Assembly (NCBI GenBank): GCA_030605085.1
Contig: JAUWBH010000036.1
Location: 1-39,240, forward strand
Reading direction: 5' to 3'
Source of the DNA: Promethearchaeota archaeon
GTDB lineage: Archaea; Asgardarchaeota; Lokiarchaeia; Sigynarchaeales; SOKP01
DNA length: 39,240 nt
Shown here: positions 31,762 to 39,240 of the stretch, piece by piece
Layout of the letters: every line of letters starts with the position of its first letter
Position numbering within the stretch: the stretch's first letter is position 1
Notes under the pieces: model-generated
The model's input: only the letters and a program-made list of their open reading frames with translations
Database searches by the model: none
Told to the model about the DNA's origin: nothing
Program-made: the position numbers and the translations under genes

Positions 31762-33393
31762 GTGAATATAATTCCTAAGTTAATAGTATTAATAGAAATT
31801 CCAAAACTCAGTGTTCCTTTTTCTAGTTCATTTAAGATTCAAGATAATAAAAATACTTTTTATTTATATCCTGGAACTTTTACTCAGACTTTAAAAGAAT
31901 ATAATGATGAATTATCGAGAATCCATAATGATCCAACTTATAATGGATTTCATGCTCCAGGCTTTGAGTTTTATTTCGATAAAAATCAAGAGCGTTTTGC
32001 GTACATTGCCTCCGAGATAGATATTGACTTAAATATATCACGCGAAGAGTTATTTGATCGTATTAGAATATTTTTTAGACCACTTATAACAATTTTCTCT
32101 TTTTTTATTAGTGAAATCTTCACCATAAATAAAGTGTATTTTTTTGAGAAGAAAAGTTGGGGTTGTGAATTCATTCAAACATTAGAATCTCCAGATTTTC
32201 ATAAAGAATTATCTGAATATTCTAAAATTAAACAATTTATTTCCCAACATGATGTTGAATTTTTATTTCCATGTATTTTAACGAGAATGTGTGGAAAAGA
32301 GCATTATTTAGAGTTCGTTGATGGATATATTGTGGGTAAAATTAAAAGTTTCTTTATTGGTAATAAAATATCGAACTATTGGAATTGTTTAGAACATTTT
32401 TCAAATAAATATTGTACTTCTATCGATAAAAATAGGATTTTAATAAAAAATGTTAATAGACAATTAAATAGGATTGTCAATGGAGCCATAGGACTGATAA
32501 AAGATGACGATGTTGCATTTCCGGATTTATCTATTAATGAGATTAAGAGTAAAGGGTGGTTATTAGGAGATAATCGTCCTCCTATTATAAATCGTATATT
32601 GTATATGTTTAAAAGAAAAAGGATTAATCTTTCAGATGAAGAGAAGAAAATTATTAAGATATTAAATGAAGTTCGAAACAAATTATATCATGAAGAAAAT
32701 TACTTAACTCGCTTATTAGGGAGACTTGCAAGGAGATTTCATCTTAATTCTCCAACACTCCTAGATATCGGTTTATTTACAAAGAAATTTTCTTTAATCG
32801 TAGAAAAAATGATCTTGGGATTTTTTAAGATAATCCCTAATTATTTTGAGTTAAAGCAGGAAGAATATTATCATAGTTTAAAGAATATAGAGATGAACTT
32901 ACCAACATTAAGAACAAATGAAGAGTTAAGACAGGAATATCATAATAAAAGATTCAATATGGAAGGTTTAACAGAAAGGGAAATCCATATAAAACATTTA
33001 GTCTATGATAAGAAAGATCTTACTCAAAGAGGCAAATATATACCTATTATTAAATATTTAGATCGCCTAAAATCTAAAATACAGGAATATATTCAAGAAA
33101 ATTATTTTTCTGGTATTTTTAATAGCCCGAGTGGTTCTTTAGATGCTATGATAAAGTTTAATGATAATCTGAATGGTTCTATTGAGTTCTTAACGAGGAA
33201 TAGAAGAGAAATAGTAAACCTTATGAGAAGCGAATTGTTATTCATTTCAAATATAAATCCACAATTTAATAACTTTAGAATCAAATTTGTACCAATGATA
33301 AAGAAGATATCGAATATTATAGGAGGAAATGATAACCCAACTGGCAAATTTTTCACCTTTATGATTGAAATTAAAGAAATCGATGAACTCTAA
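31762..33393 (+). CDS. ApeA/HEPN-type large protein
   Basis: The product is 543 residues from GTG 31762. A beta-rich N-terminal half (about 1-200) precedes a helical C-terminal half. RNKLYH (305-310) fits the HEPN catalytic motif RNxxxH, set in KIIKILNEVRNKLYHEENYL, and LEHFSNKYC lies upstream at about 210. This layout is that of ApeA-like anti-phage HEPN proteins, whose N-terminal domain is of unknown function, though the C-terminal 150 residues here extend further. RNA cleavage during infection would be the expected role. It is last in the repeat-bracketed island. Family assignment is tentative; the motif is clear. Confidence 0.55.
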   Translation: MNIIPKLIVLIEIPKLSVPFSSSFKIQDNKNTFYLYPGTFTQTLKEYNDELSRIHNDPTYNGFHAPGFEFYFDKNQERFAYIASEIDIDLNISREELFDRIRIFFRPLITIFSFFISEIFTINKVYFFEKKSWGCEFIQTLESPDFHKELSEYSKIKQFISQHDVEFLFPCILTRMCGKEHYLEFVDGYIVGKIKSFFIGNKISNYWNCLEHFSNKYCTSIDKNRILIKNVNRQLNRIVNGAIGLIKDDDVAFPDLSINEIKSKGWLLGDNRPPIINRILYMFKRKRINLSDEEKKIIKILNEVRNKLYHEENYLTRLLGRLARRFHLNSPTLLDIGLFTKKFSLIVEKMILGFFKIIPNYFELKQEEYYHSLKNIEMNLPTLRTNEELRQEYHNKRFNMEGLTEREIHIKHLVYDKKDLTQRGKYIPIIKYLDRLKSKIQEYIQENYFSGIFNSPSGSLDAMIKFNDNLNGSIEFLTRNRREIVNLMRSELLFISNINPQFNNFRIKFVPMIKKISNIIGGNDNPTGKFFTFMIEIKEIDEL

Positions 33394-33433
33394 AATTTTA
33401 AATTAGATACTTTTTACTAATATTTTCCTCAAA

Positions 33434-33676
33434 AATCACTTTTTACTAGAACCTTTTTATTATACCATTAGAACTAGCTTAAAAGCTTTTTTACAAATTA
33501 ATTTTTGTTTTAATAAGATTGTCTTATTATAAATAATCCTATGGCTTTTAATTATTTTATTAAATTCCGTTTAGATATTACATTTATTTAATAAAAACAG
33601 CTATATTATTACTAGTTACATAAAATGTGATTTAGTTGCAGTAAAAAGTGATTTAAGTTTCATCAAAAAGTGTTTT
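33434..33676. repeat. Right cluster of AATCACTTTTTACTG-type repeats
   Basis: AATCACTTTTTACT (33434-33447) and its exact reverse complement AGTAAAAAGTGATT (33640-33653) form a 14-base inverted repeat about 190 bases apart. Weaker copies lie at about 33624-33636 (AATGTGATTTAG) and 33665-33676 (AAAAAGTGTTTT). They fill a 480-base gap without genes (33394-33880). The motif matches the cluster at 28155-28270 on the left of the island. Confidence 0.65.
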
Positions 33677-33880
33677 TAACATATCGATTAAAACTTTAAA
33701 TTTTTTATTCGTAATCCATTTAACTTTTTTATGTAATCGACAATAACTAAACCATTGATTTTGTTTTTTAATTTTTTGATCGTGAAAGAACGGTTTCACG
33801 AACATTCTCTACAAGCATTAGTTTAAATAGTTTAATAATAAAAATATATATCTCTCCCATAAAGTTATAGTTTGATTTTA

Positions 33881-34183
33881 ATGATAAGTACGGTATCTAA
33901 AGAAAAAAATGTATTAAGACTAGAAGAATATCTTAAATATATAAAATTTTCCTTTAAAACCTCGTTTTGGGACATATTCAAAGAAAGATTAGTTCCTCTT
34001 AAGGACGGAGTTATCATAAGACAGTTTCGTCGAGGTAAATTTATTTCAGATTGCACAACATTTTTTAATGAAAATTTGAACGACGAATTAGAATTTAAAT
34101 TAGAAAGGAAGAGATATATCTTGTACTTTCTTCCAGATGGAGAGTTTGGAGCGATTAGAATAGAATTGGTATCTATTAAATAG
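33881..34183 (+). CDS. Small protein of unknown function, 100 aa
   Basis: From ATG 33881 the product is 100 residues (a TTG at 33872 would add three). It is basic and alternates helix (LRLEEYLKYIKFSF) with strands (GVIIRQFRRGKFI, KRYILYFLPDGEFGAIRIEL). I do not recognise it. It stands alone between the repeat cluster and the structured non-coding stretch. Confidence 0.5.
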   Translation: MISTVSKEKNVLRLEEYLKYIKFSFKTSFWDIFKERLVPLKDGVIIRQFRRGKFISDCTTFFNENLNDELEFKLERKRYILYFLPDGEFGAIRIELVSIK

Positions 34184-34253
34184 ATATTTCTATAACCTTT
34201 AGTATTAATGATTGCATAAACAAATGTAAGTTAATTGGCGGAAAATCAAATGT

Positions 34254-34388
34254 AAAGGAACGAAAAGTCTTATATACTAATAATCTAATTATTCCAAGAC
34301 ATGTTCCTTTAAATGTTTGTTTTACATATGACTAGCGTAAATGTAAAAATCTTGATTTCTTGTAAAGAAAAATCAACATTTTACATTT
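34254..34388 (+). ncRNA. Two long hairpins in a gene-free stretch, candidate structured RNA or small repeat element
   Basis: Hairpin 1: AAAGGAAC (34254-34261) pairs with GTTCCTTT (34303-34310), then GTCTT/AAGAC (34267-34271/34296-34300), with AATAAT/ATTATT nearer the loop. Hairpin 2: AAATGTAAAA (34339-34348) pairs with TTTTACATTT (34379-34388), with TTGATTT/AAATCAA inside. The motif AAATGTAA recurs several times between 34220 and 34390. Nested pairing of this extent is unusual for the AT-rich gaps here. It lies 95 bases before the zinc-ribbon gene. A regulatory leader, a small RNA or a MITE-like element are all possible. Confidence 0.45.
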
Positions 34389-34482
34389 ATCTTTTACTTT
34401 TTATATTTCTTTAAGAATTTTTTAATAAAAAATTCCCTTTTTGGTATAGAAGCAAAATAAAAAAATTAGCCGATCCTTCTCA

Positions 34483-35100
34483 ATGATAAAGCAGATAAAG
34501 CAAATAATGTGTCCAACTTGTAAAAAAACAGGACACATTAACATTCCGGAAGATATGTTAACAAAAGACAAAAGTTTAACCACTATTTCGATTCATTCAG
34601 GAATAATATGTCAACATATGTTTCAAATATATGTTGATAGATATAGTGTAGTTCGAGGCGCGGAACCAATTCATTTTGAAATAAAAAATATTGAATACAT
34701 TCACGATGATGGAATCGATGATTATATTCCTGGAAGCTTATTTGAAGAAATGAAGACATTACTTAGAAGTTATGTTAGAAAGGATGGTATTGCCGGTATA
34801 GGGTTATATAATACTGGTGGACGACCATTATTCGTTGCTCTACCATACAATATGTTAATTAATGTTAACATATTAAATAAAACCGAACTGACAATGAATA
34901 ATAAACCTGTTGCAATTGAAAAGGTAATCATTACATTTAAAGATAATTATAGACTGTTTCTTAAAGTTATAAAGTTATACTCACGCTCATTTGTAATAGC
35001 TTTATTTTTCGATTTCGAAAGTACTCCGGGTTATGGAAATTTATTTTTAGAAAAATTAGTTGGACAAGTCTATGATTTGTTTCAAAAAAACATACCTTAA
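34483..35100 (+). CDS. Zinc-ribbon protein with possible roadblock/longin-like C-terminal domain
   Basis: The product is 205 residues. The N terminus has CPTCKKTGHINIPE (Cys10, Cys13) and then SGIICQHMFQIYVDRYSVVRG, a one-zinc module with Cys/His ligands. The C-terminal 110 residues have a beta-alpha pattern, EEMKTLLRSYVRKDGIAGIG then LYNTGGRPLFVALP, and VIITFKDNYRLFLKVIKLYS. This resembles roadblock/longin-type folds, as in other Asgard proteins with a zinc ribbon; the fold is my inference. It precedes a histidine kinase and a roadblock-GTPase pair on the same strand and may be part of the same signalling group. Confidence 0.55.
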   Translation: MIKQIKQIMCPTCKKTGHINIPEDMLTKDKSLTTISIHSGIICQHMFQIYVDRYSVVRGAEPIHFEIKNIEYIHDDGIDDYIPGSLFEEMKTLLRSYVRKDGIAGIGLYNTGGRPLFVALPYNMLINVNILNKTELTMNNKPVAIEKVIITFKDNYRLFLKVIKLYSRSFVIALFFDFESTPGYGNLFLEKLVGQVYDLFQKNIP

Positions 35101-35276
35101 AATAAATAAAGTTTCTTTTTATAAAGTTTATCTTGATAAATTTGTGACGATTGCTTAAGAAAACAACTCACTTCAGGAAAGAGATGAATCAATAAGCAGT
35201 TGATTAGTTAATTTGTAGAACAATAAATAGACCGTTTGTAATTGACGAAATTTCGAAATCGTCGTTAAATGAAGTA

Positions 35277-36080
35277 ATGTATTTATCTCTGAGCGCCTTC
35301 AAGGTAGGTGCTGGAATTGGTATGGTAATCAAGGACATTACAAAACATAAGCAGGTAGAGATAGAATTAAAGAACATAAACAAATTAAAAACGGATTTAT
35401 TAATGAGGATCTCTCATGAATTAAAAACACCTCTTATTTCAGTTAAAGGAAATACGGAGCTTCTTTTGGATTTGCATCGAGACAAGTTCGATGACGATAC
35501 AATATCAATTTTAGAGAGCATAAGAGAGGGTTGCCTAAGACTAGAAAATCTAATCAAAGACCTTTTAAAAAGTTCTCAATTAAAATCTGGAACCGTTAAA
35601 CTAAGCGCTTCAAAAGAAGATTTATCTTTTCTAATAAAATTTTGTCTAGAAGAATTGAAAAGCTTAATTAAAACGAGAGAACATAAGATAGTTTTAGAAA
35701 TTCATGATAGACTAATTACTTGGTTCGAAAAAGAGAGAATTTACGAAGTAATTATCAATTTATTAATCAACGCCATAAAATACACACCCCCTAATGGAAA
35801 AATCACTATCAAATCTGAAATTGAAAAAAATTCAATTATAATCTCAATCAAAGATAATGGAATTGGTTTTACTGAGGACAAAAAGATGCTCATTTTTAGA
35901 CAGTTTGGTAAAATTGAGCGCTATGGACAAGGTTGGGATTTAGGCATCGAGGGTACTGGATTAGGACTATACATTTCTAAAAAAATCATAGAAATGCATA
36001 ATGGAAAAATATGGATGGAGTCAAAAGGACAAAACAAAGGTTCCACATTTTATTTCTCTTTGCCAATTATCAAGAGATAA
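35277..36080 (+). CDS. Histidine kinase, N-terminally truncated
   Basis: The product is 267 residues. It opens with only the tail of a PAS domain (FKVGAGIGMVIKDITKHKQ), then the H-box ISHELKTPL (His47), N-box NLLINAIKYTPP (161-172), G1 DNGIGF (193-198) and G2 GTGLGLYI (226-233). The kinase core is complete. The sensor is missing: upstream, the frame stays open to about 35208 and reads FVIDEISKSSLNEV without a start codon, which looks like residual PAS sequence. Either the gene lost its input domain or it uses a non-standard start. No response regulator is adjacent. No membrane segment is seen, so it is cytosolic. Confidence 0.85.
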   Translation: MYLSLSAFKVGAGIGMVIKDITKHKQVEIELKNINKLKTDLLMRISHELKTPLISVKGNTELLLDLHRDKFDDDTISILESIREGCLRLENLIKDLLKSSQLKSGTVKLSASKEDLSFLIKFCLEELKSLIKTREHKIVLEIHDRLITWFEKERIYEVIINLLINAIKYTPPNGKITIKSEIEKNSIIISIKDNGIGFTEDKKMLIFRQFGKIERYGQGWDLGIEGTGLGLYISKKIIEMHNGKIWMESKGQNKGSTFYFSLPIIKR

Positions 36081-36187
36081 TGTGTTTTTTAATACAACAA
36101 TGTTAAATTATAGATTTGCTTAATTGCTAGAAGTTTAAAAATGTTTAAATTAAATAAATTACAAAATCTCAAAAAAATCGTACCACA

Positions 36188-37174
36188 ATGAATTTAAAAG
36201 AAAAAATAGATATCCTTTTAGATCAAATAGCGCATGTTAACGGTGTAGAAAACGCGGTATTGACGCAGAGAGACGGATATCCGATACAATCGACAGGCGT
36301 TTGGCTTTCAAAGGACGAGATCTTTGATGTATGTTCTGCCACAAGCGCAATCTTTAATGCGGCAATTCGTTTGCATCCTAATGATTTAAAATATGTTTTA
36401 ATTGAGGCAGATAGAGCAAATATATTAATTGCACCGTTAAACAATCCCTTACACAGATCTTTAGAAGCAATTTTAAAACAACAAGGCATTCTAGACGATA
36501 GGCACGAGTTTTTTATTGCAATTACCGCTCGACCGAATATTAATCTGGGTGGTATTTATCTACAAGCGAGCAAGTGCTTGAAAAAGATTAAAATGTCCTT
36601 AATTACATCGGGAGAATCTTTTAAACCACCTCAAAAAGAATATAACCAAAAAAGAATAAATCAAATCTTGAAAGGATTTAAGGTTAAAGAAGAAGAAGGA
36701 TTTGATTTAAACTTATCAACATGTTTTTTAAGTCTTACGAAAACCCTAGCAATGGATATAAGAAAAGTTCTGGAAGATTTCTCTTTAACAATTCCTGAAC
36801 TAAAATACGCTTTTATATCAAGCGAAGGAGGCTCTATAATTGATAGAATATTAATAAAAACCAATATCGACGACTATATTTTGGATAATGTCTCTGCTAC
36901 GGATTTTTCTCTTTTTCATATAGCAGACAAAAGCGCTTGGTTATTAAAAAAAACCCATGCAAATAGAGTTTTAATTGACTGTGATAATTACTTTCAATTT
37001 CTGTATAGAACAAAAAAAGCCATTTTTAACACGAAAATAGGCAAAAGGGGACAGAGGTTGGCGTATTTAAGACTGATCCTTCCACAATTTAAGACAAGAA
37101 TTAATGAAATCCTTAGTAAAATAAATTATTCAGAGCCAAATAATTTAACTGGCACCTTTAAGATTGTTTGCTAA
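36188..37174 (+). CDS. Double roadblock/LC7-domain protein (MglB-like), second copy
   Basis: The product is 328 residues and a paralog of 19678-20685. Shared landmarks are VENAVLTQRDGYPIQS, GILDDRHEFFIAITARPNIN, SFKPPQKEYNQKRINQILKG and AWLLKKTHANRVLID. Both roadblock folds are retained. The first has the strongest match, and a 33-base stretch of DNA (36245-36277) is identical to 20581-20613 on the other strand. It is followed 39 bases later by an MglA-like GTPase gene, the same order as the first pair, and preceded by the histidine kinase. Predicted partner of that GTPase. Confidence 0.82.
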   Translation: MNLKEKIDILLDQIAHVNGVENAVLTQRDGYPIQSTGVWLSKDEIFDVCSATSAIFNAAIRLHPNDLKYVLIEADRANILIAPLNNPLHRSLEAILKQQGILDDRHEFFIAITARPNINLGGIYLQASKCLKKIKMSLITSGESFKPPQKEYNQKRINQILKGFKVKEEEGFDLNLSTCFLSLTKTLAMDIRKVLEDFSLTIPELKYAFISSEGGSIIDRILIKTNIDDYILDNVSATDFSLFHIADKSAWLLKKTHANRVLIDCDNYFQFLYRTKKAIFNTKIGKRGQRLAYLRLILPQFKTRINEILSKINYSEPNNLTGTFKIVC

Positions 37175-37213
37175 TGTATTAGAAAAGTATTGAAAATACG
37201 GATCTTTATAAAA

Positions 37214-37798
37214 ATGATTTATGATTATGAAAATAAAATTATCCAAGTTAAGATAGTTTATTACGGTCCTGCTATGTCTGGAAAGACAACTTCGTTAAAA
37301 TATCTATTTGAATATTACGGAAAAGAAGAAAGATTAGAGTCTATTGAAAGTACTATAGGTCGAACTTTATTTTTTGATTTTGGAGTCTTACAGATAGAAG
37401 GCATTAATTGGAAATTTAAATTTTTACTGTATACGGCAACTGGGCAAGACTTTTACGCAAGTACGCGCCCTACAATATTAAATGGCGTAGATGGGATTAT
37501 TTTTGTGGCAGATTCTCAGAATAAATATATGGAACATAATTCAAGATCGTGGAGCGAGTTAGAATTGTTGTTTGATGACGAAATTTACAACATTCCAATT
37601 GTTGTTGCTTTAAATAAAGACGACTTAGAAGAAAAAGAAAAGATAAATGAGGACGAGTTTAAAGACCAAATAAATTACGGAAAGTTTAGAAATATTTCCT
37701 TAAACAAAACAATCGCGACAACGGGTCTAGGTGTTTTCGAATCGTTTGTACAAATGTTTCATCTTATCTTTCCTCAATTAACAGCTTCTAATTCTTAA
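37214..37798 (+). CDS. MglA-like small GTPase, second copy
   Basis: The product is 194 residues from ATG 37214, which matches the paralog start; a TTG at 37190 would add eight. G1 is GPAMSGKTT, followed by IGRTLFFDFG, TATGQDFYASTRP, DGIIFVADSQ and NKDDLEE. All match the GTPase at 19048-19629 in order and spacing. The shared Thr in place of the G3 Asp supports a common origin. It is cotranscribed with the roadblock gene. A role as a switch downstream of the histidine kinase would be plausible from order only. Confidence 0.88.
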   Translation: MIYDYENKIIQVKIVYYGPAMSGKTTSLKYLFEYYGKEERLESIESTIGRTLFFDFGVLQIEGINWKFKFLLYTATGQDFYASTRPTILNGVDGIIFVADSQNKYMEHNSRSWSELELLFDDEIYNIPIVVALNKDDLEEKEKINEDEFKDQINYGKFRNISLNKTIATTGLGVFESFVQMFHLIFPQLTASNS

Positions 37799-37934
37799 TT
37801 TAGCAGGCGACTATAACGACTTTTTTCCTTCTCTAATTTTTTAGAATTTTTTAACTTGATTAATCATGTATAGGTGAACTACTACTACCTAAAGGAATTC
37901 TTTATCATGTTAAAAGGAATTATTAAAAAAAAAA

Positions 37935-38065
37935 TGAAATACGGGACTCCGTTACCGCTTTTCTTGCTTACGGGCCTCCTTCACCACACCCAGGAATACT
38001 AACTCCTGAGGCGGCCATCCGGAGACCATAGGCTACGGTTAAGAAAATCGCCAAGGCCGATACAG
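37935..38065 (-). ncRNA. GC-rich structured RNA candidate, unidentified
   Basis: This is the only clearly GC-rich non-coding block in an otherwise AT-rich 690-base gap (37799-38491). Read on the minus strand it ends next to a T10 run (37925-37934 on the plus strand shows A10), as expected of an RNA terminator. GGTCTCCG (minus strand of 38020-38027) pairs with CGGAGTCC (minus strand of 37944-37951) with one U-U mismatch, enclosing GGCCGCC/GGAGGCC with CAGGA/TCCTG inside it. ACCGTA/TATGGT lies 5' of this. I tested it mentally against tRNA, 5S rRNA, SRP RNA and RNase P RNA and found no convincing match. Family unknown. Confidence 0.5.
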
Positions 38066-38092
38066 ATTTTTCGATTAATTCCAAAGTAATTA

Positions 38093-38115
38093 ACACCAAA
38101 ATTATTCGTTGGTGT
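38093..38115. promoter_or_regulatory. Hairpin next to the GC-rich block
   Basis: ACACCAA (38093-38099) pairs perfectly with TTGGTGT (38109-38115). It lies about 30 bases upstream of the 5' end of the minus-strand RNA candidate and may mark an element end or a terminator. Confidence 0.35.
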
Positions 38116-38491
38116 CAATTGTATTTATTAACCTTTATAAACAACTATTTTTTTCAACTATTTTTTGTGTGTAAATTCATAGTTGACAATTATTTGGACA
38201 AATCTGGACCTTCTTTAAATATATGTATTATCTGTAACATATAGTAGATTAAGTAGGTTTGATTTCTTAAGACACAACTCCTGAGAGCGAATTAGTGGGA
38301 GATCTAATTGCAATAGTGCATTCTTTCAGTGGAAAGATGTATCGTATGCGAAGGTCATTACCCCCCGTTTATTAAGAGTTACTTTGGTAATATTAAACGT
38401 AATGCTACAGAAAAAAGAATCTCGAATTTATCGAAAAATTAAGTCAATAACACGAAAACACAACTCGTATATATCTAAAATTTTCTAATAA

Positions 38492-39240
38492 TGTAGAGAT
38501 GAGAAAACTCTTTCTGCTAAGTTTGGATTACTAAAAAGAAAGGGAAAGGAGCATCAATTAGAAATTAAATCAAAAAAACAAAGAGGTAAATTTCAAGAAT
38601 TATTGGAAATGTATAAAAGATCAAACAGCCCTACCATAAAGATAGAAGGAAGAAAAATACTATTATGCAAACCGTTTGAACAAAAAGCGGGCATACCCTC
38701 CGAAGAGACGCGTCAACCGCATGCAACTCATGTAAGTAAAAATAAGGAGCTCGGAGTGGATTTAGGCTTAATACATTTTGGAGTCCTTTCTGTCAGGGAT
38801 AAGTCGAAACCTTCTAACTGCGATGAGGTTAAACGATATTTTCTGGATCAGCGAACTCTCTTTGATATGACGTTCAACGTTGAAACTGGAAAATTCGAAT
38901 ACATCAAATATACAAATCCGTTCGAAAACGAAAGGGGAGAAAAAATAAAAAATATCGTTGATAAACAAAAAAATCCGACTAATATTAAATTATCGTTGAG
39001 AAATCTCAGAAAAGAACTTAAAATTATACAGAGGCTTAAAGCTGAATACGAAAATCGTCATCCAAACGATTATTGGAAAAAAATCAAGTGTTATCATCAA
39101 GCGAAAGCGGAACTATGTATTTGGAATAAGATTCAGAAAATAAATAAAGAAATTGTAAACCGAATTTCAGCCCTCATCGTTCAAATTGTCCGCTTCCACG
39201 GTGCATCACGAGTCAAATTCGAGGATCTAAGTTGGTCTCG
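38492..39240 (+). CDS. TnpB/OrfB RNA-guided nuclease, partial (runs off the window; start not found)
   Basis: The frame is open from a TAA at 38489-38491 to the window end, 249 codons. It contains NKELGVDLGLIHFGVLSV with the first RuvC Asp (GVDLG), then a long helical stretch (LRNLRKELKIIQRLKAEYEN, KAELCIWNKIQKINKEIVN), then RISALIVQIVRFHGASRVKF and EDLSW with the RuvC-II Glu. Both catalytic residues seen are intact, unlike the remnant at 21620. No credible start codon or N-terminal TnpB region is found upstream, so the gene may be 5'-truncated or frameshifted near 38490. The third RuvC motif and zinc ribbon would be beyond the window. Confidence 0.8.

Noticed and set aside
28155..33676. AATCAC repeats as a CRISPR array
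   Set aside because: Units are short, irregularly spaced, in both orientations and diverged; there are no uniform spacers and no cas genes.
37935..38065. GC-rich block as 5S rRNA, tRNA, SRP RNA or RNase P RNA
   Set aside because: Short resemblances (GGCGGCC, GGTTAAG) were seen, but the conserved loops of these RNAs are absent on both strands.
1..39240. Genome-wide reassignment of UGA to tryptophan
   Set aside because: TGG is used throughout as Trp, most genes have no TGA inside, and several genes (14479, 22906, 23004, 25907) appear to end at TGA. Only individual UGAs need special decoding.

Overview
The window looks like a chromosome segment of an AT-rich archaeon, most likely an Asgard archaeon of the Lokiarchaeia type. 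The reasons are two TFB (archaeal TFIIB) genes, an Orc1/Cdc6 initiator, two MglA-like small GTPases each paired with a double roadblock/LC7 protein, a MoaD-type ubiquitin fold protein, an F420-non-reducing (Mvh/Vhu) hydrogenase with heterodisulfide reductase subunits, and in-frame UGA codons in that energy operon. This placement is inference; no rRNA is present. Most intergenic DNA is very AT-rich, while the hydrogenase operon is visibly richer in G+C.

Region 1 (1-2600): the 3' end of an MBL-fold gene and a complete tandem paralog (1445-2131). Between them are an OsmC-like gene and a 45-residue small gene. A related non-coding element occurs twice (about 969-1112 and 2327-2485).

Region 2 (2647-6985): a hydrogenase/heterodisulfide reductase operon, mvhG - mvhA - vhuU - hdrC - hdrB. 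MvhG carries a duplicated C-terminal Fe-S domain. MvhA lacks its C-terminal Ni ligand motif, which sits instead on a 53-codon split gene with UGA at the Ni-binding Cys site. hdrB is also interrupted by an in-frame UGA, at a position I expect to be Trp in HdrB. Stem-loops that could serve as SECIS elements follow vhuU and hdrB.

Region 3 (7300-12700): a cytosolic SsuA/NMT1-like binding protein, a cyclophilin-like gene remnant, a MoaD/ThiS-like protein and a four-helix membrane protein. Next comes a PARIS-like ATPase + TOPRIM (DUF4435-like) defence pair, with an unrecognised UGA-interrupted gene nearby.

Region 4 (13200-19000): an unknown protein, a KH-domain protein and a divergent TFB form a plus-strand group. 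They are followed by a DUF5677-like protein, a zinc-finger pseudogene, a possible 25-residue membrane peptide and an HNH nuclease.

Region 5 (19000-27700): a roadblock-GTPase pair, a decayed IS607-family element, a membrane protein, a TPR protein, and a tight operon orc1/cdc6 - wHTH - NIF3-like - TFB.

Region 6 (27700-33700): an AbrB-like protein, then an accessory island (DUF4238, a frameshifted phage-head-like protein, two proteins with HEPN-type RNxxxH motifs, a 38-codon ORF). The island is bracketed by copies of an AATCACTTTTTACTG-type repeat.

Region 7 (33800-39240): a small unknown gene, a strongly structured non-coding stretch, then a signalling group: zinc-ribbon protein, N-truncated histidine kinase, and a second roadblock-GTPase pair. 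After it come an unidentified GC-rich structured RNA candidate on the minus strand and a TnpB nuclease gene that runs off the end.
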